NCBI GenBank assembly: GCA_947629395.1
Contig: CANRDQ010000002.1
Location: 1-64,000, forward strand
Length of the DNA stretch: 64,000 nt
Direction: 5' to 3'
DNA from: an uncultured Bacilli bacterium
Lineage (GTDB): Bacteria > Bacillota_I > Bacilli_A > RF39 > UBA660
Shown here: positions 18,367-27,501 of the stretch, in pieces
Layout: every line of letters starts with the position of its first letter
How positions within the stretch are numbered: position 1 is the first letter of the stretch
The notes under the pieces: generated by a model
Database searches by the model: none
The model's input: the letters and a program-made list of their open reading frames with translations, nothing else
What the model was told of the DNA's origin: nothing
Program-made: the position numbers and the translations under genes

Positions 18367-19107
18367 ATGATGAATAGTGAATTAATGGTGAAAAAAATTA
18401 TTTTAGAAAGAGATAAAATAGAAAATTTTGATAGTTATCCTTTTAATATTGATATTGTAAAAAAATTTCATGATTTAGACTTTAAATCTAAAGTTACTTT
18501 TTTTGTTGGAGAAAACGGTATTGGTAAGTCTACTTTTATTGAGGCTATTGCAGTAAGTTTAGGATTACCTGCAGAAGGTGGAACTGAAAATTTTAGTTAT
18601 GATACAAATAATACAACTTCTAATTTAGCTGACTATTTAAGAGTGGCTACTTTTAATATACCTAAAATGAAATTTTTTCTACGAGCTGAAAGTTTTTATA
18701 ATTTTTCTAGTGAAGTGCAAAGATTAGTTGAGGAAGATAATTTTAATACATTATATGATTCATATGGTGGTAATTTACATGAGTGTTCTCATGGTGAATC
18801 TTTTATTAAATTAGTTCAAAATAGATTTACTGATCATGGATTATATATTTTAGATGAACCAGAAGCGGCACTTTCTCCACAAAGACAATTATCATTACTT
18901 TGTTTAATAGATCAATTAGTCAAAGAGGGAAGTCAATTTATAATCGCAACTCATTCTCCTATTTTAATTAGTTATCGTGATGGAGTGATTTTAGATTTAG
19001 ATAATAATTTTGAAGAAGTAGATTATAAAGAAACAGAAATATACTCATTATATAAAATGTATTTAGATAATTCAGAAGATATGCAACATAGATTGTTTGA
19101 TGATTAA
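18367..19107 (+). CDS. AAA-family ATPase, ABC/SMC-like (predicted ATPase)
   Basis: A 246-residue soluble ATPase of the COG3910 style. Walker A is FVGENGIGKSTFIEA (about residue 51), a signature-like region is HECSHGESF, Walker B is LYILDEPEAALSP and the switch His is in ATHSPIL. It has no membrane partner next to it, so transport is unlikely. Proteins of this type often act in DNA repair or defence; the role here is open. Confidence 0.82.
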   Translation: MMNSELMVKKIILERDKIENFDSYPFNIDIVKKFHDLDFKSKVTFFVGENGIGKSTFIEAIAVSLGLPAEGGTENFSYDTNNTTSNLADYLRVATFNIPKMKFFLRAESFYNFSSEVQRLVEEDNFNTLYDSYGGNLHECSHGESFIKLVQNRFTDHGLYILDEPEAALSPQRQLSLLCLIDQLVKEGSQFIIATHSPILISYRDGVILDLDNNFEEVDYKETEIYSLYKMYLDNSEDMQHRLFDD

Positions 19108-19150
19108 AAATCAATATATGACTATTTAAATTAAAAAAATAAAAAATATT

Positions 19151-19159
19151 TGATATAAT
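19151..19159 (+). promoter_or_regulatory. Extended -10 promoter
   Basis: TGATATAAT (19151-19159) lies before a 70-base leader of the gene at 19229. Confidence 0.5.
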
Positions 19160-19228
19160 ATTAGAGTACAAAATAGTAATTTGTTTTTTATGAGAATATT
19201 ATTCAAAATAAAATAGGAGGGTAAAAAG

Positions 19229-20101
19229 ATGAATAAAATAAAAAAAGCAATTGAAGATTTTGATTTATCTTGGAAGAGATTAATTATATTTGCGGTTTTA
19301 GCAGCAGTATATACTGCGATTATGGCTATTTTAAAAATAACAAATAATACTTCTTTTAAAGATATAACAGTAACTTTTGAAGTATGGATCTTATTTGGAA
19401 TATTTATTATTATGAAGAGTAAATCTGCAAAAGATTCAGCTTTGAAATGTTTTGTGTTCTTTTTAATTAGTCAACCACTTGTATATTTATTCCAAGTTCC
19501 ATTTGAAAGCTTTGGTATATTTGGTTATTATCCAAAATGGTTTATATGGACTTTACTAACAGTACCTATGGGATTTTTAGGTTATTACATGAAAGAAGAT
19601 AAATGGTGGGGATTACTTATTTTAACACCAATAATGCTACTTTTGGGATTTCATTATAAAACATTTTTAACTGAAGTAATTTTATATTTTCCACAACATT
19701 TACTTAGTGCTATTTTTTGTATAATAACTTTGATTTTATATCCATTAGTTATATTCAAAGATAAAAAAATAAAAATAGTTGGAGTTTTAATAAGTATTAT
19801 GATTATTTTAGGAGCATCATTTATAGCTTTAAATGCAGATAAATCATATTATAATACTACTATTCTTGTTAGTGGTGGTTCTAGTGGGGCAGTGTTTGAT
19901 AATAATTATAAAGCTTATTTAGAAAATGAAGAGTATGGTAATTTAACTATAGAATTTAATGAACAATTTAATAGTTATGTTGTAAATGCAGAATTTAGAA
20001 AAGTAGGAAAAACTAAGGTTATAATTGAATCTCCAACAGGAGATAAAGAAACATATAACATTGATATAAAAAGAGATTCTTATGAAATAGATGAGAAATA
20101 G
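19229..20101 (+). CDS. Multi-helix membrane protein with small C-terminal soluble domain
   Basis: A 290-residue protein with about seven hydrophobic helices (residues 18-205). An outside C-terminal domain of about 85 residues follows; its TILVSGGSSGAVFDNNYKAYLEN suggests a small Ig-like or beta-sandwich fold. No family is recognised. GGAGGG precedes the ATG. The next gene is 28 bases downstream and may be cotranscribed. Confidence 0.65.
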   Translation: MNKIKKAIEDFDLSWKRLIIFAVLAAVYTAIMAILKITNNTSFKDITVTFEVWILFGIFIIMKSKSAKDSALKCFVFFLISQPLVYLFQVPFESFGIFGYYPKWFIWTLLTVPMGFLGYYMKEDKWWGLLILTPIMLLLGFHYKTFLTEVILYFPQHLLSAIFCIITLILYPLVIFKDKKIKIVGVLISIMIILGASFIALNADKSYYNTTILVSGGSSGAVFDNNYKAYLENEEYGNLTIEFNEQFNSYVVNAEFRKVGKTKVIIESPTGDKETYNIDIKRDSYEIDEK

Positions 20102-20129
20102 ATATGTTATTAAATAGAGGAGGATTAAA

Positions 20130-20723
20130 GTGGCAAATTTAATAGTTGTATCTGGACCACAAGCAGTAGGTAAAATGACTGTTGCCGAAAAAATAAAAGA
20201 AAAATTGGGATACTCTTTGATGACAAATCATGATAGTATTGAGACTTCAATAAAGATTTTTGAAAATGGAAGTCCTGCTCAAAAAGAATTAAATCGTGTA
20301 ATAAGAGAAAATGTATTTAATATTGCTTTAGAAAATGATATTAATATGATATTTACTTTTGTAACTGCATTTGATTCGCAAGAAGATTTAGAGTATTTGA
20401 ATAAGTTAAAAGAAATGTTTGAAAAAACAGGTGGTAACTTTTATTTTGTTGAATTAAGTGCTGATGTTGAAACACGTTTAGAAAGAAATGTTACTCCACA
20501 TAGACTTGAGTCAAAAAAATCTAAAAACAATATTGAATGGAGTAATAATGAATTAGTAGAAACGATGAAAAAATATAGAATGAATACTTATGATGGAGAA
20601 TATATTTGTGAAAATCATTTAAAAATTGATAATACTAATTTATCTCCAGAAGAAGTAGCAAGTATAGTTGTCGAAAAGTATAATCTTGATGATGAACGAA
20701 AAAAACAAGTAATTAAAAAGTAA
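20130..20723 (+). CDS. P-loop kinase-like AAA protein
   Basis: A 197-residue nucleotide-binding protein with Walker A VVSGPQAVGKMTVAEK near the N-terminus, a central acidic helix pair, and an Arg-rich lid-like segment (ETRLERNVTPHRLESKKSK). The pattern fits small P-loop kinases of the shikimate or adenylylsulfate kinase type, but the substrate is unknown. The start is GTG with AGAGGAGG upstream. Confidence 0.7.
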   Translation: MANLIVVSGPQAVGKMTVAEKIKEKLGYSLMTNHDSIETSIKIFENGSPAQKELNRVIRENVFNIALENDINMIFTFVTAFDSQEDLEYLNKLKEMFEKTGGNFYFVELSADVETRLERNVTPHRLESKKSKNNIEWSNNELVETMKKYRMNTYDGEYICENHLKIDNTNLSPEEVASIVVEKYNLDDERKKQVIKK

Positions 20724-20735
20724 GACAAATTAGAT

Positions 20736-20768
20736 ATAGAGAGGGATTAAATTCACTCTCTATTTTTA
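20736..20768 (+). terminator. Terminator after the P-loop kinase gene
   Basis: ATAGAGAG and CTCTCTAT pair and are followed by T5. Confidence 0.85.
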
Positions 20769-20823
20769 ATTTAAAATTAGTTGATAATAGTTAATATTTT
20801 TGGCTTATTTTTATTAAAATTTA

Positions 20824-20853
20824 TTGTAATCTAATATTGTTATATAGTATAAT
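20824..20853 (+). promoter_or_regulatory. Promoter of the GH13 gene
   Basis: TTGTAA (20824-20829), an 18-bp spacer and TATAAT (20848-20853). Confidence 0.55.
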
Positions 20854-21037
20854 AGATATAAGAATATTGAAGTAAAGGTGGGCTTATATGATTGAGTAAC
20901 AGTTATTGATTTATTTAGATATTTCCTGATTAATAAAATAAAAAGGATTCTAATAAATGTATTAAATTTGGTTAAATTATATATAACTATTTGAGTGTTA
21001 TATATATAATAAGATAACAGAGCAGTAAGGAGTTATT
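20854..21037 (+). other. Long AT-rich leader with mini-ORF before the GH13 gene
   Basis: The leader is about 175 bases long. It contains AAAGGTG (20874-20880) followed at normal distance by a four-codon frame, ATG ATT GAG TAA (20888-20899). This looks like a translated mini-ORF or the broken start of a lost gene. No clear terminator or riboswitch fold is seen. Confidence 0.4.
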
Positions 21038-21937
21038 ATGAGAATATTACATATGTTTAATTGGAATTTGAAGGATATCGAAGGGGAATTAAATAAGATA
21101 GCTGAACAAGGATTTGATGCGATACAAATAAATCCTATACAACCACTTAAAGATGAGAAAGCAAGTCAATGGTGGATGTCTTATCAACCATGTGGGTTTG
21201 AAATAGGAAATCGGTTTGGTAGCAAAGATGATTTAAAAAGGTTATGTGCTGTAGCAAAGCAATATGGTATTAGTATTATTGCTGATGTTGTATGTAATCA
21301 TGTTGCTGGAGCTGATGATGGGTCATTAAGACCTAATGAAAAAGTAGACAAAAAAATAACAGATCATCCTGAATATTTTAAAGAATTTAAAAATATAAAA
21401 GATTGGGATAATCGTTATGAAGTAACACATTATTGTTTGGGGTTACCTGGGCTTAATGTTTATAATCATGATGTACAAGATATGATTACTGATTATTTAA
21501 ATGATTTAGTTGATTGTGGTGTTGAAGGTTTTAGATTTGATGCCGCTAAAAACATAGCTTTACCATGTGAAGGGTGCGATTTTTGGCCTAGAGTTCTTTC
21601 AAATTTAAAAAGACAAGATTTATTCATGTATGGAGAAGTTATTTTTGAAAACGAAGAAAGAATTAATCAATATGGTGAATTTATAAATGTGGTTACTAAT
21701 TCAGATACTAATAAACCAGATTTATTAGTAAAATTTGTGGAGAGCCATGATTCATATTTAGAATTTGGTTATACAAAAAAATTCAGTTCTGATGATATAT
21801 CTAGACAATATAGTGATTTAACAAGACAATATCCACATACAATTTATTATGCTAGACCATTTGATAATGGATGGAAATCACCAATTGTTAAAGAAGCAAA
21901 TATTAGAGATCAAAAAGTATATAAGAAAGCTAGTTAA
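21038..21937 (+). CDS. Glycoside hydrolase family 13 (alpha-amylase-like), single domain
   Basis: A 299-residue cytoplasmic protein without signal peptide. The four GH13 regions are present: DVVCNH (I), GFRFDAAKN with the nucleophile Asp168 (II), YGEVIF with the acid/base Glu200 (III) and VESHD with Asp238 (IV). It should be active on alpha-glucans or malto-oligosaccharides. It is far shorter than typical amylases (450 or more residues) and lacks the C-terminal beta domain, so it is a minimal barrel. Confidence 0.85.
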   Translation: MRILHMFNWNLKDIEGELNKIAEQGFDAIQINPIQPLKDEKASQWWMSYQPCGFEIGNRFGSKDDLKRLCAVAKQYGISIIADVVCNHVAGADDGSLRPNEKVDKKITDHPEYFKEFKNIKDWDNRYEVTHYCLGLPGLNVYNHDVQDMITDYLNDLVDCGVEGFRFDAAKNIALPCEGCDFWPRVLSNLKRQDLFMYGEVIFENEERINQYGEFINVVTNSDTNKPDLLVKFVESHDSYLEFGYTKKFSSDDISRQYSDLTRQYPHTIYYARPFDNGWKSPIVKEANIRDQKVYKKAS

Positions 21938-21962
21938 TTAAAGAAGAAAAGTAGGGGCAAAT

Positions 21963-22331
21963 ATGAAAGTAAAGAAAGAAGAAAAGAAAAAAATAACTTA
22001 TGAAAAAGTTGTTAGTATTTTATTTATTATAGTAAGTGTCATAAATTTAATAATCAATTATATTATATTTCCACAATATTGTTATAATAGGGTTTATGAA
22101 GCAACAGAGTTTTATAATTCATTGTTGTCTAGTTCCTTGTTTGGAATATTACTTTGGAGTGGTAGTATTTTAGTTTATATATTTGGAATTTGGTATTTAA
22201 TATTGGTTATTAAAGCTAAAAAACAAGTACTGGTAAAAAGTTCTCTCATTATACTTTCTGTATGTTATGCACCTGTTACTATTAATTTAATTATGAACTT
22301 TTTGGCGAAGTTTTTCTTCATAGGATTTTAA
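21963..22331 (+). CDS. Small membrane protein, three helices
   Basis: A 122-residue protein with a basic head (MKVKKEEKKK) and three hydrophobic helices (about 16-38, 56-86 and 94-120). No family is recognised. It is 25 bases after the GH13 gene, so a joint transcript is likely. Confidence 0.6.
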   Translation: MKVKKEEKKKITYEKVVSILFIIVSVINLIINYIIFPQYCYNRVYEATEFYNSLLSSSLFGILLWSGSILVYIFGIWYLILVIKAKKQVLVKSSLIILSVCYAPVTINLIMNFLAKFFFIGF

Positions 22332-22362
22332 AAAGAGATAACTGTTATTTGTTATCTCTTTT
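22331..22362. terminator. Bidirectional terminator
   Basis: AAAAGAGATAAC (22331-22342) and GTTATCTCTTTT (22351-22362) form a perfect 12-bp stem. A-rich and T-rich flanks serve both convergent genes; the stop of the minus gene is in the loop. Confidence 0.9.
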
Positions 22363-23232
22363 AAATATGTTTTTAAATAAACGTTTAGTTTTATCTTTTG
22401 GTTGTTCAACTTTAAGGGGTTGAGCATTTTTATAATCTCTACTCATGATTTCATCAATTTCCATTTTTGATAAAGAAAGGTTGTAATATTCATTGAAGTC
22501 ATCTATAAGAGCACAAGCACGTTGGTAACCATATTCAGGTATTGTATTTTCGGAATATAATAATTTTAAAGCTGCTAGTTGTAAGATTTTATCTCTTAAG
22601 TTAACATCAACATTATGGTTATTAACACAAATTCTTGCGGCTTCTATATTATAGTCATCAGCCATATTTTCTTCTAGAATAGGTAATAGTTCTTCAATTC
22701 TTAAAACTTCTTTATCAGTATATTTTAATATTTCTTTATCATAATCTTTATTTAAATTTACAATACCTGTTTTAGTTTTACAAGGAAAAGAAATAGTTCT
22801 ATATACATCGTTAATTAGAAAATCTTTAAAATCCCAATCTTTTTTATCTAGATAAATCCAAGCACTAGGACCTTCATCTTTAAATCCAGCACTCCAACCA
22901 TTAGAATAATAAGGACATTCTAATAGATTTAGTTCACTATTAGGTAGTCTATAAATAAATTGTTCTATATCCATGCTAGGACCTAAATCTTGTAATTTTT
23001 GAAAGTCAGGATAAGTAACTCCATCATGTTTTTCTAATTCTCTGTTTGGGTATTTAAGTTCATACCAAATAGCTAATTTATCAATAAGATTTTGTATTTT
23101 ATCTTCCTTCATTCCTAGGTTATAGCCATTATTTACTTCATCTTTTAACCAAGATAAAAATAACTTATTATCATTTATAATATACTTTTTTTCATCTTGT
23201 TCATAAAATCTGTCTGCTTCATAAATTGTCAT
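22345..23232 (-). CDS. Protein of unknown function
   Basis: A 295-residue soluble, acidic protein starting MTIYEADRFYEQDEKK, with aromatic-rich middle parts (FIYRLPNSELNLLECPYYSN, then GPSAWIYLDKKDW) and a basic tail. No motif, signal peptide or membrane helix is visible. AGGAGGG before the ATG supports the start. Confidence 0.65.
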   Translation of the reverse strand: MTIYEADRFYEQDEKKYIINDNKLFLSWLKDEVNNGYNLGMKEDKIQNLIDKLAIWYELKYPNRELEKHDGVTYPDFQKLQDLGPSMDIEQFIYRLPNSELNLLECPYYSNGWSAGFKDEGPSAWIYLDKKDWDFKDFLINDVYRTISFPCKTKTGIVNLNKDYDKEILKYTDKEVLRIEELLPILEENMADDYNIEAARICVNNHNVDVNLRDKILQLAALKLLYSENTIPEYGYQRACALIDDFNEYYNLSLSKMEIDEIMSRDYKNAQPLKVEQPKDKTKRLFKNIFKRDNK

Positions 23233-23299
23233 TATTAAACCCTCCTGTTATCTATTGTAACATAAATATTGTGATAATGTTTATTTTTTATTATAGGTA

Positions 23300-23308
23300 T
23301 GATATAAT
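23300..23308 (+). promoter_or_regulatory. Extended -10 promoter of the Gre-like gene
   Basis: TGATATAAT (23300-23308) starts a leader of about 180 bases before the gene at 23495. Confidence 0.6.
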
Positions 23309-23345
23309 GTAATAGAAATTGATTTTGCTTAGAAAAATTTTAAAA

Positions 23346-23470
23346 TTACTTCTTTGAAATTACATCGCGCCATATGGAGCGATTTTTTGCGTCTAGTTTT
23401 AAAGAAGTAAAATAATATAACTAGGCATAAAATATATTATATATTTCTTTTCTACTATATGCTTAGTTAT
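23346..23470 (+). promoter_or_regulatory. Structured 5' leader with internal terminator-like hairpin
   Basis: TTACTTCTTT (23346-23355) pairs with AAAGAAGTAA (23401-23410). Inside lies ATCGC/GCGAT around CCATATGG, followed by T6 (23364-23388), which looks like an intrinsic terminator. Next comes a 13-bp stem, ATAACTAGGCATA (23417-23429) with TATGCTTAGTTAT (23458-23470, one G-U), ending 25 bases before the start codon. The arrangement suggests attenuation, but the ligand or signal is unknown. Confidence 0.6.
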
Positions 23471-23494
23471 ATAAATAGAAAAGAGGTGTAAATA

Positions 23495-23989
23495 ATGGAA
23501 GAAATATTAGTAAATGAAGAAGGTTATCAACAATATTTAGAAGAACTTGAAAGAGTAAAAAGTGAATTACAGGAAAATGCTTCTGTAGGCGGTGAAGTTC
23601 TAAAAGAAGCAGTTGGAGATGGTTGGCATGATAATTTTGCTTATGATGAAGTAATGCGAGCTGAACGTGATATAGTAAATAAAATTCAAAGAATGTTGGA
23701 AAAACAAAAATATTTAAAAGTGATTAAGGAAACAGAAAGAAAAGAAAATATAGTTAATTTAAATGATAATTTAGAGATATTATTTATTTATGATGAAAAT
23801 GATCAAGAAAAAGAAAAAATAAAATTAACAGGAAAATATATTCCTCTTAATGATGAACATTTAGAAATAAAAGAAATATCTTTAAATAGTCCTTTAGGAA
23901 AAGCTATTTACAAAAAGAAAATAGGAGAGACTGTTTCTTATACAGTAGGAAAATTAGAAATTAAAGTAAAAATTTTGGGAAAAATTTAA
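23495..23989 (+). CDS. GreA/GreB family transcript-cleavage factor-like protein
   Basis: A 164-residue protein with the two-domain Gre layout. An N-terminal coiled coil (about 8-80) carries an acidic tip with DGWHDNFAYDE in place of the GreA GDLSENAEY. The C-terminal FKBP-like domain includes SLNSPLGKAIYKKKIGET. Gre factors restart backtracked RNA polymerase. The changed tip means either a divergent GreA or a paralogue with another effect on polymerase. GAGGTG lies before the ATG. Confidence 0.8.
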   Translation: MEEILVNEEGYQQYLEELERVKSELQENASVGGEVLKEAVGDGWHDNFAYDEVMRAERDIVNKIQRMLEKQKYLKVIKETERKENIVNLNDNLEILFIYDENDQEKEKIKLTGKYIPLNDEHLEIKEISLNSPLGKAIYKKKIGETVSYTVGKLEIKVKILGKI

Positions 23990-24019
23990 ATTTGAAAGTA
24001 GAAAAGAATATCAATAAGT

Positions 24020-24040
24020 GAGTCTAGGACTCTTTTTTTT
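24020..24040 (+). terminator. Terminator after the Gre-like gene
   Basis: GAGTC TAG GACTC followed by T8. Confidence 0.82.
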
Positions 24041-24076
24041 ATTGAGTAAATGTGATATCTTTATAATGGTGATATT

Positions 24077-24718
24077 ATGATGGAGAATATAGAGGTATTT
24101 ACACAAAGTAGTATAAAAATAACAAAAAGTAAAATAATTTATTTTGATGCATTTAAAATAGAAGAAGAATTTCATGATGCAGATTATATCTTTATTACAC
24201 ATGATCATTATGATCATTTTGATAAAAATTCTATTTTAAAAGTAAAAAACGATAAGACTAAAATAATAGTACCTAAACTATTAGTAGATGATGTAAAAGA
24301 TATATTTAACATAGAAGATATTGTTATTGTTGAACCTAATCATAGTTATAAAATTGATGATTTAGTTTTTTCAACAGTACCTGCTTATAATTTGAATAAA
24401 AGCTTCCATCCTAAAGAGAATGGATGGGTTGGATATATTGTAACTATCGATGATGTAAAATATTATATGGCTGGAGATACAGATGCATTAGAAGAAAATC
24501 AAAAACTAGATTGTGATGTTGCGTTTGTACCAATAGGTGGATATTATACAATGGATTATGAAGAGGCAGCTAACTTTATAAATATCCTAAAACCAAAAGT
24601 AGTTGTACCAATTCATTATGGTAGTATTGTTGGTAGTATAGATTTAGGACAAAAATTTGAAAATTTACTTGATAAGGGTATAATGTGTCAAAGATTATTA
24701 GAAGATAATTTACAATAA
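24077..24718 (+). CDS. MBL-fold metallohydrolase
   Basis: A 213-residue metallo-beta-lactamase-fold hydrolase. The metal motif is ITHDHYDHFD (HxHxDH, about residues 35-40). YMAGDTDAL supplies the bridging Asp and VVVPIHYG a later His. It resembles the UlaG/L-ascorbate lactonase-like subgroup; the substrate is unknown. The start is the first of two adjacent ATGs, with GGTGAT upstream. Confidence 0.85.
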   Translation: MMENIEVFTQSSIKITKSKIIYFDAFKIEEEFHDADYIFITHDHYDHFDKNSILKVKNDKTKIIVPKLLVDDVKDIFNIEDIVIVEPNHSYKIDDLVFSTVPAYNLNKSFHPKENGWVGYIVTIDDVKYYMAGDTDALEENQKLDCDVAFVPIGGYYTMDYEEAANFINILKPKVVVPIHYGSIVGSIDLGQKFENLLDKGIMCQRLLEDNLQ

Positions 24719-24741
24719 TTTACATGATTGTTTTACTATTT

Positions 24742-24770
24742 TTTACATTTAGAAATATGTGTGATAAAAT
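24742..24770 (+). promoter_or_regulatory. Promoter of the gene at 24809
   Basis: TTTACA (24742-24747), a 17-bp spacer and TAAAAT (24765-24770) with TG before it. Confidence 0.65.
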
Positions 24771-24808
24771 AATGTTAGAATGATATAAAGTATTAAGGAG
24801 AATAAGAA

Positions 24809-26419
24809 GTGGAAAAGTTATATGATGGTGATAAATGGAAAAATAAACGTGATAGAAAAGAAATACAAAGTGATAAAATTTCTATAAATAGTTTGTTAAA
24901 GCTTTACATTGAAAGAGCATATAACATGAAAAAACTATATGATGAAGAATCTTCTTATTACTTTGGATTTGAAAATAAAATAAAACAAATAGTTGAAGAA
25001 TGTCTAAAAGAATATTTAGTAGGTGGTATGCTTATTGAAGAAAAAGAATGGCAGGATGATTTAGAATATGAATATGAAAGAAATGGAACCTATCCAGAAG
25101 ACTTTCGTTTCCATAATTTTTATAAAATAGATTTAGTAGGACAATATGCTAATTTTCCACAACTAGATAAAAATAAAAGTAATTATGTTTCACCTAGTAT
25201 ATTTATTAGCTTAGATGAAGATAATTTTAAAGTAAAAGCCATTAGTTCTATACCTATAAGTTATAAGACTAATGATAAAAAAGATAATACTGTAATTTCA
25301 GTTATTCCTGAAGAGACTATTAATAAAACTTTAAGAACGATAGAAGTTAATAGTTCAGAAATTTTAAATTTATATAACTTAAAGAAGAAAATAAAAAATA
25401 AAAGAGAAGATAAGAAATGGTTCAATAGAAAAGAAGAATTAATTGAACTTATTAAAGATTTTCATTTTAAACTTGATAATGGTATTATCTTAAAATTGAA
25501 TTTAAAAAATATTGAAGAAAATTTTGAAAGAGGAAACTTTAAAGTAAAAGATATTATCATTGATGTTTATGCCCAAAACAAATTTTTAGTAGTTAATAAA
25601 ATAGATCATCTTGAAAATATTAGTTTATATGAAAAAGCAGCTTCTAATTTAATAGATAAATTATTTGGTAAAAAGAATGAAGTTTATTATCAAGGACTGC
25701 TTGATTATGAAACTAGTACAGAAGATGTTTTACCTTTATTTGAAGCACCAAAAAATATGGAAGATATAAAGAAAATTAGAAAAGTTCAAAAAGATTTCTT
25801 AAATCAACAATGTAAGACAGAAATAAAACATATCGAAGAAGAAAGTAAAGACAAAACTTTTGAAGAGAAGATAGAATTATTGAAAAATTATGCTTCTAAG
25901 ATGACTAAATTACAATTAATAGGTAAGAAAATTAAGAAAGAAGATAAGATAGAAATAGATGAAGAAGATTTATTTGAGAAAGATAAGAATGGTATTTTAA
26001 AGATAAAAGATATTTTAAAAGATTTCTTATCTGTGTTAGATTTATCTAAAATTAATTTTAATAATGTAGATGTTAGTGGGGTTGATTTTAGTAATTGTGA
26101 TGATGTAGATTTATCAAATAGTGTTGATACATTTACAGATAAAGATAATAAAGAAAAAGAAGACAATAAAGAAGATTCTAGTAAAGATGATAAAAATGAT
26201 AAGGGTAATTCTTCTAGTAATGATGATTCTAAAGAAATAGATAAAAAAGAAGAAAAGGAAAAGACTGAAAATTCTAATAAAGATAATAATACTGAAACTA
26301 AAATAGAAAGTAATTCAAGAGAACAAGTATTAAAGGAACTATTATTATTGATGCAGCAAGGGGAAATATCAAACAGTGATTTAGATATTATTAGAAGTGT
26401 TGGTAAGCTATATCAATAA
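24809..26419 (+). CDS. Large Lys/Asp-rich protein with disordered C-terminus, unknown
   Basis: A 536-residue soluble protein. Residues 1-400 look folded and helical/strand mixed. A short stretch, INFNNVDVSGVDFSNCDDVD (about 412-431), has the rhythm of pentapeptide repeats. It is followed by a highly charged D/K/E/S/N low-complexity region and a final predicted helix. The start is GTG with AAGGAG upstream. No family is recognised. It lies before another acidic disordered protein, and each has its own promoter. Confidence 0.6.
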   Translation: MEKLYDGDKWKNKRDRKEIQSDKISINSLLKLYIERAYNMKKLYDEESSYYFGFENKIKQIVEECLKEYLVGGMLIEEKEWQDDLEYEYERNGTYPEDFRFHNFYKIDLVGQYANFPQLDKNKSNYVSPSIFISLDEDNFKVKAISSIPISYKTNDKKDNTVISVIPEETINKTLRTIEVNSSEILNLYNLKKKIKNKREDKKWFNRKEELIELIKDFHFKLDNGIILKLNLKNIEENFERGNFKVKDIIIDVYAQNKFLVVNKIDHLENISLYEKAASNLIDKLFGKKNEVYYQGLLDYETSTEDVLPLFEAPKNMEDIKKIRKVQKDFLNQQCKTEIKHIEEESKDKTFEEKIELLKNYASKMTKLQLIGKKIKKEDKIEIDEEDLFEKDKNGILKIKDILKDFLSVLDLSKINFNNVDVSGVDFSNCDDVDLSNSVDTFTDKDNKEKEDNKEDSSKDDKNDKGNSSSNDDSKEIDKKEEKEKTENSNKDNNTETKIESNSREQVLKELLLLMQQGEISNSDLDIIRSVGKLYQ

Positions 26420-26440
26420 TTAGAAAATGATAGAAATAAC

Positions 26441-26469
26441 TTGGTAAAAATGGTTGTTTGTGTTATACT
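26441..26469 (+). promoter_or_regulatory. Promoter of the gene at 26502
   Basis: TTGGTA (26441-26446), a 17-bp spacer and TATACT (26464-26469) with TG upstream. Confidence 0.6.
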
Positions 26470-26501
26470 ATCATTAGAATAAAATAAGGGAGTGTATCAC
26501 T

Positions 26502-27437
26502 ATGTTAGATGAAATGCAAAAGAAATTTGAGGATGATTTTACTGATGAAGAGAAAATCCAAATATTTAATCTTATTTTTAGTGGCTATTATTCCCTAGCT
26601 TATGTTCGTTTTCTAGCTCAAAAGAAAGCAGGAAAGGATTTAGGTATTGAAGTAAAAGAACCACAAAATTTACTTCCACCCGAGGGTGAGGGAGCAGATT
26701 ATGATGATTATTTAGATGCGATATTAGCGCAACCTAATAAAAGTGAAGTAGTAGATCATCCTGATAAGCCAGAATTACAAACAGATGTGGAAGTACCTGC
26801 AATAGAAGTTAAAGAGACTAAGGAAGAAAGTCCTGTTGAAAACAATATTGTAGTACCAGTGCCAGAACAACCTGAAGTACAACCAAAAGAAGAGGTTAAG
26901 ATTGAACTTCCAGTAGAAGAAAAGGTTGAACCACAAGTACAGCCAGTTGTTTCTGAAGAAGTGCCAGCTCCAAAAGAAGAACCAGCTGCACCAGAACCTG
27001 AAAATACTATTGCTTCTAGTCCAATAAGTTCTTCTCCATTAGCTGGAGGTGACTTATCCCAATTTCCCAGCGACAGCGGGGCTACCTCTTCGTTAGAAGA
27101 AAATAACAGCACAGAAGAAACTAAAAAAGAAGAAGAACAAACTAACACAGAGACAGCTCCACAAACATTTAAAGTTGTACAATTTGGGGTAGGTAGTATT
27201 GGAGAGAATGCTCATGAACCTACTGTAGAAGTTATTCAAGAGGATTCAAGACCAAAACAAGAAACTGCTTCAGTTGAAATAAAGTATGAAACACCAGATC
27301 AAGTTGAGAATGGTGGTGCGGCAACAGTTGTTTTACCACAAGCAGATAGTAAAAATGAGGATGTTGCTCAACCATCTCAAGATGTACCAACAGTTTCTTT
27401 GGAACAATTACAAAATCCAAATAATCCACAAAGTTAA
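26502..27437 (+). CDS. Acidic Pro/Glu/Val-rich, mostly disordered protein
   Basis: A 311-residue protein. Only the first 55 residues (MLDEMQKKFEDDFTDEEKIQ and after) look folded and helical. The rest is Pro/Glu/Val/Ser/Thr-rich low complexity with no signal peptide or cell-wall anchor. It may be a cytoplasmic linker or scaffold. No family is recognised. It is the last host protein gene before the prophage. Confidence 0.6.
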   Translation: MLDEMQKKFEDDFTDEEKIQIFNLIFSGYYSLAYVRFLAQKKAGKDLGIEVKEPQNLLPPEGEGADYDDYLDAILAQPNKSEVVDHPDKPELQTDVEVPAIEVKETKEESPVENNIVVPVPEQPEVQPKEEVKIELPVEEKVEPQVQPVVSEEVPAPKEEPAAPEPENTIASSPISSSPLAGGDLSQFPSDSGATSSLEENNSTEETKKEEEQTNTETAPQTFKVVQFGVGSIGENAHEPTVEVIQEDSRPKQETASVEIKYETPDQVENGGAATVVLPQADSKNEDVAQPSQDVPTVSLEQLQNPNNPQS

Positions 27438-27461
27438 AAGTGATAGCAATATCACTTTTTT
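27437..27461 (+). terminator. Terminator before tRNA-Gly
   Basis: AAAGTGATA and TATCACTTT pair around GCAA and run into T. Confidence 0.85.
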
Positions 27462-27462
27462 A

Positions 27463-27491
27463 TTGAATTATAAAATTTACTATGTTACAAT
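27463..27491 (+). promoter_or_regulatory. Promoter of tRNA-Gly
   Basis: TTGAAT (27463-27468), a 17-bp spacer and TACAAT (27486-27491) with TG upstream. Confidence 0.65.
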
Positions 27492-27501
27492 AGGTTTGTA
27501 T

